DNA from: Paenibacillus arenosi
Lineage (GTDB): Bacteria; Bacillota; Bacilli; Paenibacillales; Paenibacillaceae
Length of the DNA: 64,000 nucleotides
Reading direction: 5' to 3'
NCBI RefSeq assembly: GCF_014841135.1
Contig: NZ_JACYTN010000021.1
Location: forward strand, 1-64,000
The notes beneath the pieces were generated by a model. That model did not search any database. It saw only the letters and a program-made list of their open reading frames with translations, and was not told the origin of the DNA. The translations under genes and the position numbers were made by a program. Within the stretch, counting starts at the first letter, position 1, and each line of letters opens with the position of its first letter. Shown one piece after another: positions 56,257 through 64,000 of the stretch.

Positions 56257-57069
56257 TTAGAATGGCAGCATATTACCACGCTTATCACCATTACCACGGT
56301 TAACAAGCCATTGAGCTGCAACAATTAGCGTTACACTAAGTACAATTAGAATCGTACATAACGCATTAATCTCCGGAGAGATACCACGTTTCACTGAGCT
56401 ATAAATATATATCGGAAGGGTCGATGATTCAGGCCCTGCCACAAAATAGCTAATCATAAAGTCGTCGATCGACAGCGTGAACGCAATAAGCGCTCCAGCA
56501 ATAATACCTGGCCAGATCGTAGGCAATGTAACATGACGGAACGTCTGCCAAGGTGTTGCCCCCAGATCTGCTGCCGCCTCTTCCCATTGCTTACCCAAGT
56601 TCGCTAAGCGTGAACTAACAATAACATATACATAGGAGATACTAAACGTAATATGCGCAATAATAACTGTTGTTTTGCCGAGGTCAAACTTTAGCTGACT
56701 GAACAAAATCAACAGCGACAAGCCCATAATGATATCAGGAACGATAATCGGTAAATACAACAAGCTGTTCAATGTCTTCTTATGCTGCATCTTGCGAATC
56801 GCCAATGCCACCATCGTACCTAACACGGTTGAAACGATTGTTGAGACGAACGCGATAAATAAGCTGTTCTTTACAGCTGTCATCACATTATCGTTCTGGA
56901 ACAACTTAACGTACCAGTCAAATGTGAAGCCGCTCCAATTGGTGCTCATCCGTGAATCGTTGAACGAGAACACGACTATAAGAAGCACAGGAATATAAAT
57001 GAAAGCGAGCATTAAGAAGGAGTGGATCGACAATAACGGATGTTTCTTTTTCGACTGTGCCGTCATCAT
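56257..57069 (-). CDS. potC: Spermidine/putrescine ABC permease PotC
   Basis: 270 residues, six membrane helices. EAAADLGATPWQTFRHVTLPTIWPGIIAGALIAFTLSIDDF contains the EAA loop that docks on the ATPase. It starts before the stop of potB (4-nt overlap). Forms the channel with PotB. Confidence 0.95.
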   Translation of the reverse strand: MMTAQSKKKHPLLSIHSFLMLAFIYIPVLLIVVFSFNDSRMSTNWSGFTFDWYVKLFQNDNVMTAVKNSLFIAFVSTIVSTVLGTMVALAIRKMQHKKTLNSLLYLPIIVPDIIMGLSLLILFSQLKFDLGKTTVIIAHITFSISYVYVIVSSRLANLGKQWEEAAADLGATPWQTFRHVTLPTIWPGIIAGALIAFTLSIDDFMISYFVAGPESSTLPIYIYSSVKRGISPEINALCTILIVLSVTLIVAAQWLVNRGNGDKRGNMLPF

Positions 57070-57920
57070 GCTTTCGCCTCCCTCGCCGCATCATACTTGG
57101 AACGCATCGCACGATTAAAGAGACCGATAATAATCATCGAGCTAATAATAAAGATAACCGATAGCGCAGAGCCGAACGGCCAATCGCGCGCCCCAAGAAA
57201 TTGATTTTGAATAATGTTACTAAGCATTTGTGACTTCGCACCACCGAGAATATCCGATATAACAAACATCCCCGTTGTCGTAACGAACACAAGCACACTG
57301 CCGGTCATAATGCCCGTCTTTGTCTGTGGTAACGTAATATGCCAGAATGACTTCCAACGACTTGCGCCCAGGTCACTCGCCGCTTCCAACAAACGCTTAT
57401 CCATTTGCTCCAATGCAACATAGATGGGCAATACCATATAGGGAATGAAGGTATAAACCATTCCGAGAATCACAGCTCCATCCGTATACAGCAATTGCAA
57501 CGGTTCCTGTATAAGCCCGATATCGAGCAATAACGAGTTCACTACACCTTGTGTGCGAAGCAGAATGACCCACGCATAGGTACGAATAAGGAAGTTAATC
57601 CAAAATGGTATCGTAATCGCGATAAGCCACAGCTTCTGTGCACGTGCACTGACCGTCGTAATATAGTAAGCCAACGGATAGCTCAACAATAAACAGAGTA
57701 AGGTCGATATAAGCGATACCCAGATCGTATCCCAATAGATACCCAAATACAGTGGATCAAAGAATCGAGCATAATTATCAAAGTTAAAGTTCCAAATAAT
57801 ATTCCCCAAATTATCCCGCTGCATAAATGAGACAACAACGACAGCAGCCATCGGAATAATGAGAAACAAGGATAGCCACAATACGACAGGTGCAACAAGG
57901 CCGAAGGTACGTTTATTCAT
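57066..57920 (-). CDS. potB: Spermidine/putrescine ABC permease PotB
   Basis: 284 residues, six membrane helices. The EAA loop is EAASDLGASRWKSFWHITLPQTKTGI. Overlaps potA and potC by 4 nt each. Partner of PotC. Confidence 0.95.
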   Translation of the reverse strand: MNKRTFGLVAPVVLWLSLFLIIPMAAVVVVSFMQRDNLGNIIWNFNFDNYARFFDPLYLGIYWDTIWVSLISTLLCLLLSYPLAYYITTVSARAQKLWLIAITIPFWINFLIRTYAWVILLRTQGVVNSLLLDIGLIQEPLQLLYTDGAVILGMVYTFIPYMVLPIYVALEQMDKRLLEAASDLGASRWKSFWHITLPQTKTGIMTGSVLVFVTTTGMFVISDILGGAKSQMLSNIIQNQFLGARDWPFGSALSVIFIISSMIIIGLFNRAMRSKYDAAREAKA

Positions 57921-58891
57921 CGACCGACCGTCACCTCATCCTGTTCGTTCCAGTGCAGCCCTACCTGCTGTCCAAGCTTCCACTCACGAATATCTGTGAA
58001 GTCTAATGCACTGGTCACCGATGTTTGCTCATCATCCAAGTGAACAATCAGCTTATGAATATTACCTAAATACAAAATATCTTGAATAATGCCCTGTTTA
58101 CGTGCTCCTTCCAGTTGTTCGCTCACACGAACCTTTTCTGGACGAACCGTATATAAACGCTCTTCTTCATGGAAGATGTTATTCTCGCCAATGAAAGTAG
58201 CTGCAAACAACGTCTCCGGGCGTTCATAAACTTCGCGAGGCGAGCCTATCATTTCAATGCGCCCTGCATTCATGATGACAATACGATCAGACATCATCAT
58301 TGCTTCTTCTTGATCATGTGTGACATAGACAAACGTAATACCCAAACTACGCTGCAATTGCTTAAGCTCAGCCTGCAAGTTTTTGCGAAGCTGTAGATCA
58401 AGCGCACCCAACGGCTCATCCAGCAAAAGAACTTTTGGCTTGTTCGCAATTGCACGCGCAATAGCTACACGCTGTTGTTGTCCACCAGAAAGCTGGTGTG
58501 GATAACGTTGAGCAAGTGGTGTAAGCTGCGTCAGACGAATTGCCTCTTCTATACGAACGCGCTGCTCGGCAGCATCGATCTTTTTCATTTTCAGACCAAA
58601 CGCAATATTCTCCTCCACCGTCATATGGGGGAAGAGCGCATAATGTTGAAATACTAAGTTTAAGTTCCGCTTATTCGGCGGCAATTGTGTTACATCTTCT
58701 CCATCAAGACGGATCACGCCTGAAGATGGTTGTTCAAAACCGGCAATCATACGAAGTATCGTCGTTTTCCCGCATCCGCTCGGACCGAGCAGTGTCAGAA
58801 ACTCCCCCTCATCAATTGTCAGAGACAGGGGATGCACAACGGGTTGCCCGGCAAAATGCTTTTCTACATTTTCCAGATGAATCATAATCAA
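57917..58891 (-). CDS. potA: Spermidine/putrescine ABC importer ATPase PotA
   Basis: 324 residues. Walker [10 protein letters not shown], signature LSGGQQQR, Walker [13 protein letters not shown], switch His in [13 protein letters not shown]. The C-terminal TOBE domain starts near residue 235. It heads potABCD. A promoter, an operator-like palindrome and an intrinsic-terminator hairpin lie in its leader, suggesting control of elongation. Confidence 0.95.
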   Translation of the reverse strand: MIMIHLENVEKHFAGQPVVHPLSLTIDEGEFLTLLGPSGCGKTTILRMIAGFEQPSSGVIRLDGEDVTQLPPNKRNLNLVFQHYALFPHMTVEENIAFGLKMKKIDAAEQRVRIEEAIRLTQLTPLAQRYPHQLSGGQQQRVAIARAIANKPKVLLLDEPLGALDLQLRKNLQAELKQLQRSLGITFVYVTHDQEEAMMMSDRIVIMNAGRIEMIGSPREVYERPETLFAATFIGENNIFHEEERLYTVRPEKVRVSEQLEGARKQGIIQDILYLGNIHKLIVHLDDEQTSVTSALDFTDIREWKLGQQVGLHWNEQDEVTVGR

Positions 58892-58936
58892 TCAACCCCT
58901 TCCCGTCATCCGTAGACAACGTAAATAGCTATATCA

Positions 58937-58966
58937 TAAAAAAAAGCCATATCCATTGGTATGGCT
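58937..58966 (-). terminator. Leader terminator (attenuator candidate) of potABCD
   Basis: Stem AGCCATA/TATGGCT with an 8-nt loop, followed by TTTTTTTT, lies between the predicted promoter (58998-59026) and the potA start at 58891. It would stop most transcripts unless relieved. It is not needed for the upstream gene, which has its own terminator at 59133-59172. Confidence 0.65.
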
Positions 58967-58997
58967 CCCAAAGTGTACATTAATTTTTTGCATATTC

Positions 58998-59026
58998 AAT
59001 ATACATCGTTTTGACAACTGTTACAA
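58998..59026 (-). promoter_or_regulatory. Promoter of potABCD
   Basis: TTGTAA, 17 bp, TATATT on the minus strand. The predicted start is about 100 nt upstream of potA. Confidence 0.6.
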
Positions 59027-59054
59027 CTAGTTTTACGTAATTTCGACATATCCA

Positions 59055-59072
59055 TACGTGAAATTTCACGTA
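59055..59072. promoter_or_regulatory. 18-bp perfect palindrome upstream of the pot promoter
   Basis: TACGTGAAATTTCACGTA, a perfect palindrome about 30 bp before the -35 box. This is where an activator would bind. I cannot name the regulator. Confidence 0.5.
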
Positions 59073-59132
59073 AATAACGTTTTTATCCCATAAAACGGCT
59101 AACTATCCTGTATTTTAACGGAAAAATGCCCA

Positions 59133-59172
59133 AAAATGAACCGCCCATTGAGTTGACACTCATAAGCGGTTC
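59133..59172 (-). terminator. Terminator of the SIMPL-domain gene
   Basis: Stem GAACCGC/GCGGTTC followed by ATTTTTGG on the minus strand, 25 nt after the stop. Confidence 0.75.
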
Positions 59173-59196
59173 GTATTTTGATTCATAATTAAATTG

Positions 59197-59943
59197 TTAT
59201 TTGAGCTCAAATTGCAACTGTACATTTACTTGTATTTTGACTTGACCTGCTTGAGGGGCACTCGGCGCCACCTTAGCCATATTGTCATGAGCCAATTCAG
59301 CCACAGCTAATCGTGGTATGGAGAAATCACTACCTGATTCTGATATTGTAGTCACTTGGCCAAGCTGACGACCACTCGCTTTTGCTAATGCCTGAGCTTT
59401 CTTCGTACCATTCGCCACAGCTTTTTCTAAAGCTTGCAGCTCTAAGCTCTCAATGTTCTCGATACCAAATGAAATATTAGAAATATCATTTGCCCCAGCT
59501 TTAGATGCAGCATCAACAAGCTCGCCTAATTGATTCAATTTGCGGTAGTTTACTTTTACTTGATGTCTCGCCTCATAACCTACTATTTTAGGCTCCTGAT
59601 TCTCTTTATAGGAGTATTGTGGCTGAACACTAAACTGCACCGTCTTCACGTCTTTGTTATCTACACCATGACTCGTTAGTGCTTTTTTCACTTTGTCGAA
59701 CTTTTCAGCGTTAAGCTTCTGAGCCTCATCCGCTTTGTTAGCTTTTGTAACTACGCCTAATACCACGTACGCAATATCAGGATCTACCTCAAGTGAACCT
59801 TGACCTGTAACGGAAATAACGTTTCTATTCACATCTGTAGCGACAGCGGCAGAAGCCGTACCCGGCTGAAGCTGCACAGAAGTTACAAATAATGCGGCAC
59901 TTAGTGCCACGGCTACCATAGTACGCTTCCAAAGTTGATGCAT
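59197..59943 (-). CDS. Secreted SIMPL-domain (DUF541) protein
   Basis: 248 residues from ATG 59943 (SD GGAGGGG; the longest ORF adds five codons). A signal peptide ends near TASAA. The rest is one DUF541/SIMPL domain: VISVTGQGSLEVDPDIAYVVLGV, VKKALTSHGVDNKDVKTVQFSVQPQYSY, and the conserved ANDISNISFGI. The biological role in Gram-positives is unclear; a periplasmic or envelope stress function is suggested elsewhere. Monocistronic. Confidence 0.88.
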   Translation of the reverse strand: MHQLWKRTMVAVALSAALFVTSVQLQPGTASAAVATDVNRNVISVTGQGSLEVDPDIAYVVLGVVTKANKADEAQKLNAEKFDKVKKALTSHGVDNKDVKTVQFSVQPQYSYKENQEPKIVGYEARHQVKVNYRKLNQLGELVDAASKAGANDISNISFGIENIESLELQALEKAVANGTKKAQALAKASGRQLGQVTTISESGSDFSIPRLAVAELAHDNMAKVAPSAPQAGQVKIQVNVQLQFELK

Positions 59944-60062
59944 AACAAACCCCTCCAAGTGTAAATTGTTTATGATTCTTGTCTCCTAAACGAGAGAAAG
60001 AGGAAAATGTTGCACCCTGCTATGAAAATCATTGCCTCTAATTTCTCATTTTTCTTAATGCT

Positions 60063-61184
60063 TCACTCATTTCGATAAGATAACACTTTAGACTTGGTCA
60101 TAACTTCCTCGAATTCATCTGCCACCGTGGAATCCCACGTAATGCCTCCACCAACACCATACACAGCCTGCTGCGTCTCCTTATCGATTAAAACCGTACG
60201 AATTGCTACGTTGAACAACACTTGCTGATCAGGTGTAATCAGCCCAATCGCCCCGCAATAAATATGACGAGGCTCATCCTCTAGCGAATCAATGATGCGC
60301 ATCGTACTGATCTTTGGCGCCCCAGTAATCGATCCGCATGGGAACATTGCGCGAAACAGCTCGAATAACGTCGTATTCGGCTTTGTCTTTGCTTCCACTG
60401 TAGATGTCATCTGATACACCGTTGGATACGACTCAATCTCGAACAATTTTGGTACTTTCACTGAACCAACAGCAGCGATTTTGCTAATGTCATTGCGGAG
60501 TAAATCGACAATCATCAAGTTTTCTGCCCGGTTCTTCTCAGAAGCAGCCAAATCCTCTTTTTGCTGTTCATCAGCTATTCCGATTCCGCGCGGCGCCGTC
60601 CCCTTCATTGGTTTCGTCACAATGGTTTCTCCATCCCAGCGAAAAAATAGTTCCGGCGAAACCGATAAAATTCGATACCTTCCTAAATTTAAATACGCGG
60701 AATAATTCCCTTTTTGCGCCGCCTTCAGATGTTCGTAATACGAACGATCGTCACCCTCAAATTCAGAGTGGAATCGAATTGTGTAGTTTACTTGATAGGT
60801 ATCTCCGCTCGCTATGGCATTATGTATTTGTTTAATACCGTCCTCATACCGCCCATAATCTGTAGACGGCTTCCATTGTGACACCTGATAAGGCTGCTGT
60901 TGATGCGGTTTTACTCCCGATGGTTTGTCATAAATACCGAACCACACTAAAGGAAAATCGCTATGAGTCGCATTCACTTTATAATGTGTATGGAAAGCTG
61001 GCGCACTTTCATATGAAACATAACCAACCACATATTTCTCTTGCTTCATAGCTAATTGCACTTGCTCAAAAACAGCTTCCACTTCTTCGATTTGATTAGC
61101 TTGCAATACTTGCAATGGACGCTCAAATACCAACGTTTCTTGGTTGAAATCCATTACGATGTAAGGAACATACTCCATCCCCAC
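60063..61184 (-). CDS. pabB: Aminodeoxychorismate synthase component I (PabB)
   Basis: 373 residues, chorismate-binding fold. Blocks YQVNYTIRF, SVSPELFFR, TKPMKGTAPRG, ENLMIVDLLRNDISKIA and MFPCGSITGAPKISTMRII are those of PabB/TrpE; YQVN favours PabB. It makes 4-amino-4-deoxychorismate for folate with a glutamine amidotransferase that is not present here. Missing the C-terminal lyase domain found in some PabB-PabC fusions. Start is GTG 61184 or ATG 61178. It lies downstream of trpE with a terminator between. Confidence 0.9.
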   Translation of the reverse strand: MGMEYVPYIVMDFNQETLVFERPLQVLQANQIEEVEAVFEQVQLAMKQEKYVVGYVSYESAPAFHTHYKVNATHSDFPLVWFGIYDKPSGVKPHQQQPYQVSQWKPSTDYGRYEDGIKQIHNAIASGDTYQVNYTIRFHSEFEGDDRSYYEHLKAAQKGNYSAYLNLGRYRILSVSPELFFRWDGETIVTKPMKGTAPRGIGIADEQQKEDLAASEKNRAENLMIVDLLRNDISKIAAVGSVKVPKLFEIESYPTVYQMTSTVEAKTKPNTTLFELFRAMFPCGSITGAPKISTMRIIDSLEDEPRHIYCGAIGLITPDQQVLFNVAIRTVLIDKETQQAVYGVGGGITWDSTVADEFEEVMTKSKVLSYRNE

Positions 61185-61266
61185 CTAAAAACACTCCCAA
61201 CCTTTAACAATTTCAATATTACCGAGAGCTTTACTTTGTTAAACACTTACATACTATAATAACTAA

Positions 61267-61318
61267 CAAAAAAGCGCTGAAACAAGAGGTTCATTTCGTT
61301 CCCCTTGCCTCAGCACTC
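61267..61318 (-). terminator. Terminator of the trpE(G) gene
   Basis: GTGCTGAGGCAAGG pairs with CCTCTTGTTTCAGCGC, followed by TTTTTTG on the minus strand. Confidence 0.75.
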
Positions 61319-61426
61319 TAACGGACTTCAACGCACAAGCGTACAATGTACAAACATATACTTACAAACTGCTTCATACAACTCAATTCGCCTCATGTCT
61401 AGAGCGCAGTTTGGAGAGGTGAACTC

Positions 61427-63595
61427 TTATTCTTCGCATGTAGACAACGAAGACACCACATTTTGAATCATCTGAATACCTGCATTATGACGCAGCGATA
61501 AAATAGATTCTGGATGGAACTGCACCGCTGTAATCGGAAGTGTATGATGCTGCACCGCCATGACGACTCCATCTTCAGACATTGCCGTCACATCTAAACA
61601 AGCTGGCACAGTACTAGCGTACAACGAATGATAGCGGCTAACTTCCACTCCGCTCTCAAGGCCATTCCATAGGTGGCATGGTTTAACGAAATCCAGCGCC
61701 GTACCCTTACCATGCTGTGGATAGTCTAGTGTCCCCAACGAGCCACCAAAGTACTCTACAATACCTTGTAGACCGAGACACACACCGAATATCGGTATGT
61801 TGTGCTGCAAACACAGCTCAATTGTTTCATTCAGCTGGAATTGTTCCGGTCTACCAGGACCCGGAGACAAGACAACAAGATCAAAGGACTGTTTCGTTAG
61901 CTGCTCCCTTGCTACCGAAGAGCGATACGTAATGACGTCCGCTCCCGTCTGTTTAAAATAATTCCCTAGCGTATGCACGAAGGAATCTTCATGATCCACA
62001 AGTAGAATGCGCTTGCCTTTACCTACTTGAATCTCAGCAGGAGGAGCTTCCTGCTTCTGATTCCATCCACGGATTGCTTTCACAAGTGCCGCAGCCTTCG
62101 TTAACGTTTCTTCCTCTTCCAACTCTGGAATAGAATCGTATAATAACGTAGCGCCAACTCTAATCTCAGCCATTCCATTTCTGATGCGAATGGTGCGCAG
62201 TGTTAGGCCTGTATTTAAATTACCATTGAAGCTGTATACACCCACAGCCCCCCCATACCAGCCACGAGGCGTCTGTTCATGCTGTTCAATCCATTGAATA
62301 GCCGCACGCTTAGGGGCCCCTGTTACGGTTACCGCCCACATATGGGTCATAAAGGCATCCAACGCATCGTACTGCGGCTCTAAATAGCCTTCCACATGGT
62401 CTACAGTATGGATCAGATGAGAATACATCTCCAGCTGTCTGCGTCCTATTACTCGCACAGAACCAGGCTTACAAATACGGGATTTGTCATTCCGATCAAC
62501 GTCCGTACACATAGTTAGCTCAGCTTCATCTTTGGCAGAATTAAGAAGTTCACGTATATTGTTCGCATCTTCAATGGCATTGCTACCACGCTTGATTGTA
62601 CCTGATATCGGACAAGTCTCAACACGACCATTTTCAACGCGGACATACATCTCTGGGGAAGAACCTACAAGCATCTCGTTCCCCAAGTTGACGATAAATC
62701 CATAAGGACTTGGGTTCAATTGCTTTAAACGTAAAAAGATTTGCGAAGGACTGTCATAACATGGTTCATACAACGTTTGAGAAGGAACAACTTCGAACAT
62801 GTTGCCAACTCTAAATTCCTCGATAGCTACACGAACTAAGTCCGCATACTCACCTGATTTATATTCAACATTCATATTTGGGTTAGTGGTTTGGGTTGGG
62901 ACTGCAGGTGTAATTCTAGGTAACCCAGCAGTCATACGACCATCGACTTCGAATTCATAAGACATGCGATAGGCACAAGACATCTGGTGATCGACGACAA
63001 TTAGCTCATCCGGTAGAAATAGAATAATTTCCGATTCGCCTTCTTGGCGTTCGTGCTTACTGCTCACTGGCTCGAGTTGAAATACGAGATCATAACCAAA
63101 AGCACCGTACAAGCCTAAGAAAGAATCCTCTTCAGAATAAAATAAGTTCTTAATTTGTCGCAGCACCTGAAAAATCGATGGCTGGCTCGTTCGCTCTTCC
63201 TCGGTAAAAGAAGCATCTGTTCTTAGTATACTGCCTTCGATGCGCTCGTCCGTTCTTATCACTTCTATTGTATCAAGCTGCAAAAGCGCTCGATAAATAG
63301 CCGGCACGATTACCTCACCACGCTCATTCAATGGCTCGATATAGAATCGTGGACCTGAAGATCGCAGCTGTAAAGAAGGATGAACAAACCCCATGTCCCA
63401 GCGCGAATACCTTCCTGGATATTCATAAGAACTGGAATATAGCGCACCTCTTGCACCATCAATCTGGCTCAAGATGCTATGAATCGCTTGCTCTTCTTCT
63501 ACCATTTCAATGGTACGGTACACTTGAATATTGCCTTTTGTCTTGTAGGACTGCTGCTTAGGGTTGTAAGTAATGTGGGATAAAATACTACTCAT
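61427..63595 (-). CDS. trpE: Fused anthranilate synthase TrpE-TrpG
   Basis: 722 residues. The N-terminal part to about residue 525 is TrpE: GNMFEVVPSQTLYEP, PSPYGFIVNLGNEMLVGSSPEMYVR, PISGTIKRG, ELTMCTDVDRNDKSRIC and TGAPKRAAI. The C-terminal 190 residues are a class I glutamine amidotransferase: ILLVDHEDSFVHTLGNYF, catalytic Cys in GVCLGLQG, His and Glu in QFHPESIL. It makes anthranilate from chorismate and glutamine in one chain, as in rhizobial TrpE(G). No other trp gene is near. The leader carries a TRAP-type binding site and an SD-sequestering hairpin. Confidence 0.93.
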   Translation of the reverse strand: MSSILSHITYNPKQQSYKTKGNIQVYRTIEMVEEEQAIHSILSQIDGARGALYSSSYEYPGRYSRWDMGFVHPSLQLRSSGPRFYIEPLNERGEVIVPAIYRALLQLDTIEVIRTDERIEGSILRTDASFTEEERTSQPSIFQVLRQIKNLFYSEEDSFLGLYGAFGYDLVFQLEPVSSKHERQEGESEIILFLPDELIVVDHQMSCAYRMSYEFEVDGRMTAGLPRITPAVPTQTTNPNMNVEYKSGEYADLVRVAIEEFRVGNMFEVVPSQTLYEPCYDSPSQIFLRLKQLNPSPYGFIVNLGNEMLVGSSPEMYVRVENGRVETCPISGTIKRGSNAIEDANNIRELLNSAKDEAELTMCTDVDRNDKSRICKPGSVRVIGRRQLEMYSHLIHTVDHVEGYLEPQYDALDAFMTHMWAVTVTGAPKRAAIQWIEQHEQTPRGWYGGAVGVYSFNGNLNTGLTLRTIRIRNGMAEIRVGATLLYDSIPELEEEETLTKAAALVKAIRGWNQKQEAPPAEIQVGKGKRILLVDHEDSFVHTLGNYFKQTGADVITYRSSVAREQLTKQSFDLVVLSPGPGRPEQFQLNETIELCLQHNIPIFGVCLGLQGIVEYFGGSLGTLDYPQHGKGTALDFVKPCHLWNGLESGVEVSRYHSLYASTVPACLDVTAMSEDGVVMAVQHHTLPITAVQFHPESILSLRHNAGIQMIQNVVSSLSTCEE

Positions 63596-63603
63596 ATCGT
63601 TAG

Positions 63604-63623
63604 CCTCCGTTTCTGAACAGAGG
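63604..63623 (-). promoter_or_regulatory. Shine-Dalgarno-sequestering hairpin of trpE(G)
   Basis: CCTCTGTT, loop CAGA, AACGGAGG: an 8-bp stem (one G-U pair) that buries GGAGG, the ribosome site 8 nt before the ATG. Confidence 0.7.
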
Positions 63624-63674
63624 AGAACAGGGTAGTCTCAGTGGAGAAAAAATGATAAACGTAGTACCTCTTCA

Positions 63675-63732
63675 CTCAGCTCAACTCATCCTGTCTCATC
63701 TCATCTAAACTAAACTATTCTAAACTAACCTC
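63675..63732 (-). promoter_or_regulatory. TRAP-type binding site: eleven (G/U)AG triplets
   Basis: On the transcript (63732 down to 63675) GAG, five UAG, two GAG, one degenerate AGG, then three GAG occur at a strict 5-nt period: 11 of 12 register positions match. The 11-subunit TRAP protein of Bacillus binds 11 GAG/UAG triplets with 2-3-nt spacers. One extra GAG follows at 63668-63670. It lies 80 nt upstream of the anthranilate synthase start, just where TRAP acts on trpE. Confidence 0.85.
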
Positions 63733-64000
63733 ATCATATCATTGCAAACTCAGACTCACAATACCATACATGCTTAAACCAAACATTTCTCGGTTTCCAC
63801 ATTAATTCCTTTGAATATATGAATTTTCATACAGTTTTAAATACATTATACACGCTTGAAGTTCGGCTTCATGGCGTAATAAGTACCATCCCTAGAATCT
63901 AAAGTTTTTCTAAAGAAGGTTGATTATGGTCATAAGATCGGTCATGATATACATAGGAAAACGTTCCACTTACGTCAGGTTTCACCTTCATAATTTATAA
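63733..64000 (-). promoter_or_regulatory. Promoter region of trpE(G)
   Basis: A perfect TATAAT is at 63850-63845 (minus strand), about 115 bp before the TRAP site, but the -35 17 bp upstream (CATGAA) is poor; TTTAAA-N16-TATATT is an alternative. No ORF is seen to the right edge. Confidence 0.4.

Overview
The window looks like a chromosomal segment of a low-to-mid GC Gram-positive of the Paenibacillus type. The evidence is the Firmicutes glycolytic block cggR-gap-pgk-tpiA-gpmI-eno, the secG-rnr-smpB-ssrA block, an S-layer-homology surface protein, and CtsR, Fur, SigD, c-di-AMP and TRAP regulatory sites of the Bacillales kind. The family placement is inference; no rRNA or species marker is present.

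Layout. 1-120 is the 5' end of a group II intron that runs off the left edge and sits just after a terminator. 150-5855 holds small secreted or lipoprotein genes (MBL hydrolase, two paralogous lipoproteins of which one has lost its start, two paralogous beta/gamma-crystallin proteins, GNAT, lipoprotein, matrixin-like protease). 6477-9973 is an ABC-2 exporter with its own DesK/DesR-type two-component system. 10373-14309 is a SigD-driven chemoreceptor and a secreted amidase.

14597-28353 is the most interesting part: a heme acquisition island. It holds HssS/HssR-like sensor and regulator genes; isdC-isdE-isdF-like genes; a second importer whose ATPase continues in frame into an IsdG-type heme monooxygenase; a secreted NEAT protein; and a 1271-residue multi-NEAT, triple-SLH surface protein. 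Four Fur boxes are visible. Three copies of a 31-bp element with the architecture of the HssR direct repeat lie in front of the uptake genes. No HrtAB heme exporter is seen, so the heme sensor appears wired to heme uptake here.

28502-33393 holds a prolyl 4-hydroxylase-like gene, a VOC protein, two unknown small genes, an ssrA 3'-end duplication, tmRNA, smpB and an MgtC-like gene. 33779-40643 holds rnr (with a very long RG-rich tail), secG, pdxK and a padR-DUF1700/DUF4097 pair. 40945-49500 is a methyltransferase followed by the glycolytic operon with its CggR operator. 49947-51738 holds a paired SMR transporter, tRNA-Arg(CCG) and CtsR-controlled clpP. 51739-55103 holds a beta-propeller-like protein, a CAP-domain protein under a c-di-AMP riboswitch, an orphan T-box-like leader, an FMN reductase and a decayed gene. 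55104-58891 is potABCD behind a probable attenuator. 59197-63595 holds a SIMPL protein, pabB and a TrpE-TrpG fusion. The leader of the fusion gene carries eleven (G/U)AG triplets in strict 5-nt register, plus a hairpin hiding its Shine-Dalgarno: a TRAP-type control region.

Nearly all genes lie on the minus strand. Start sites were moved from the longest ORF where a Shine-Dalgarno or stop/start overlap decided the matter.
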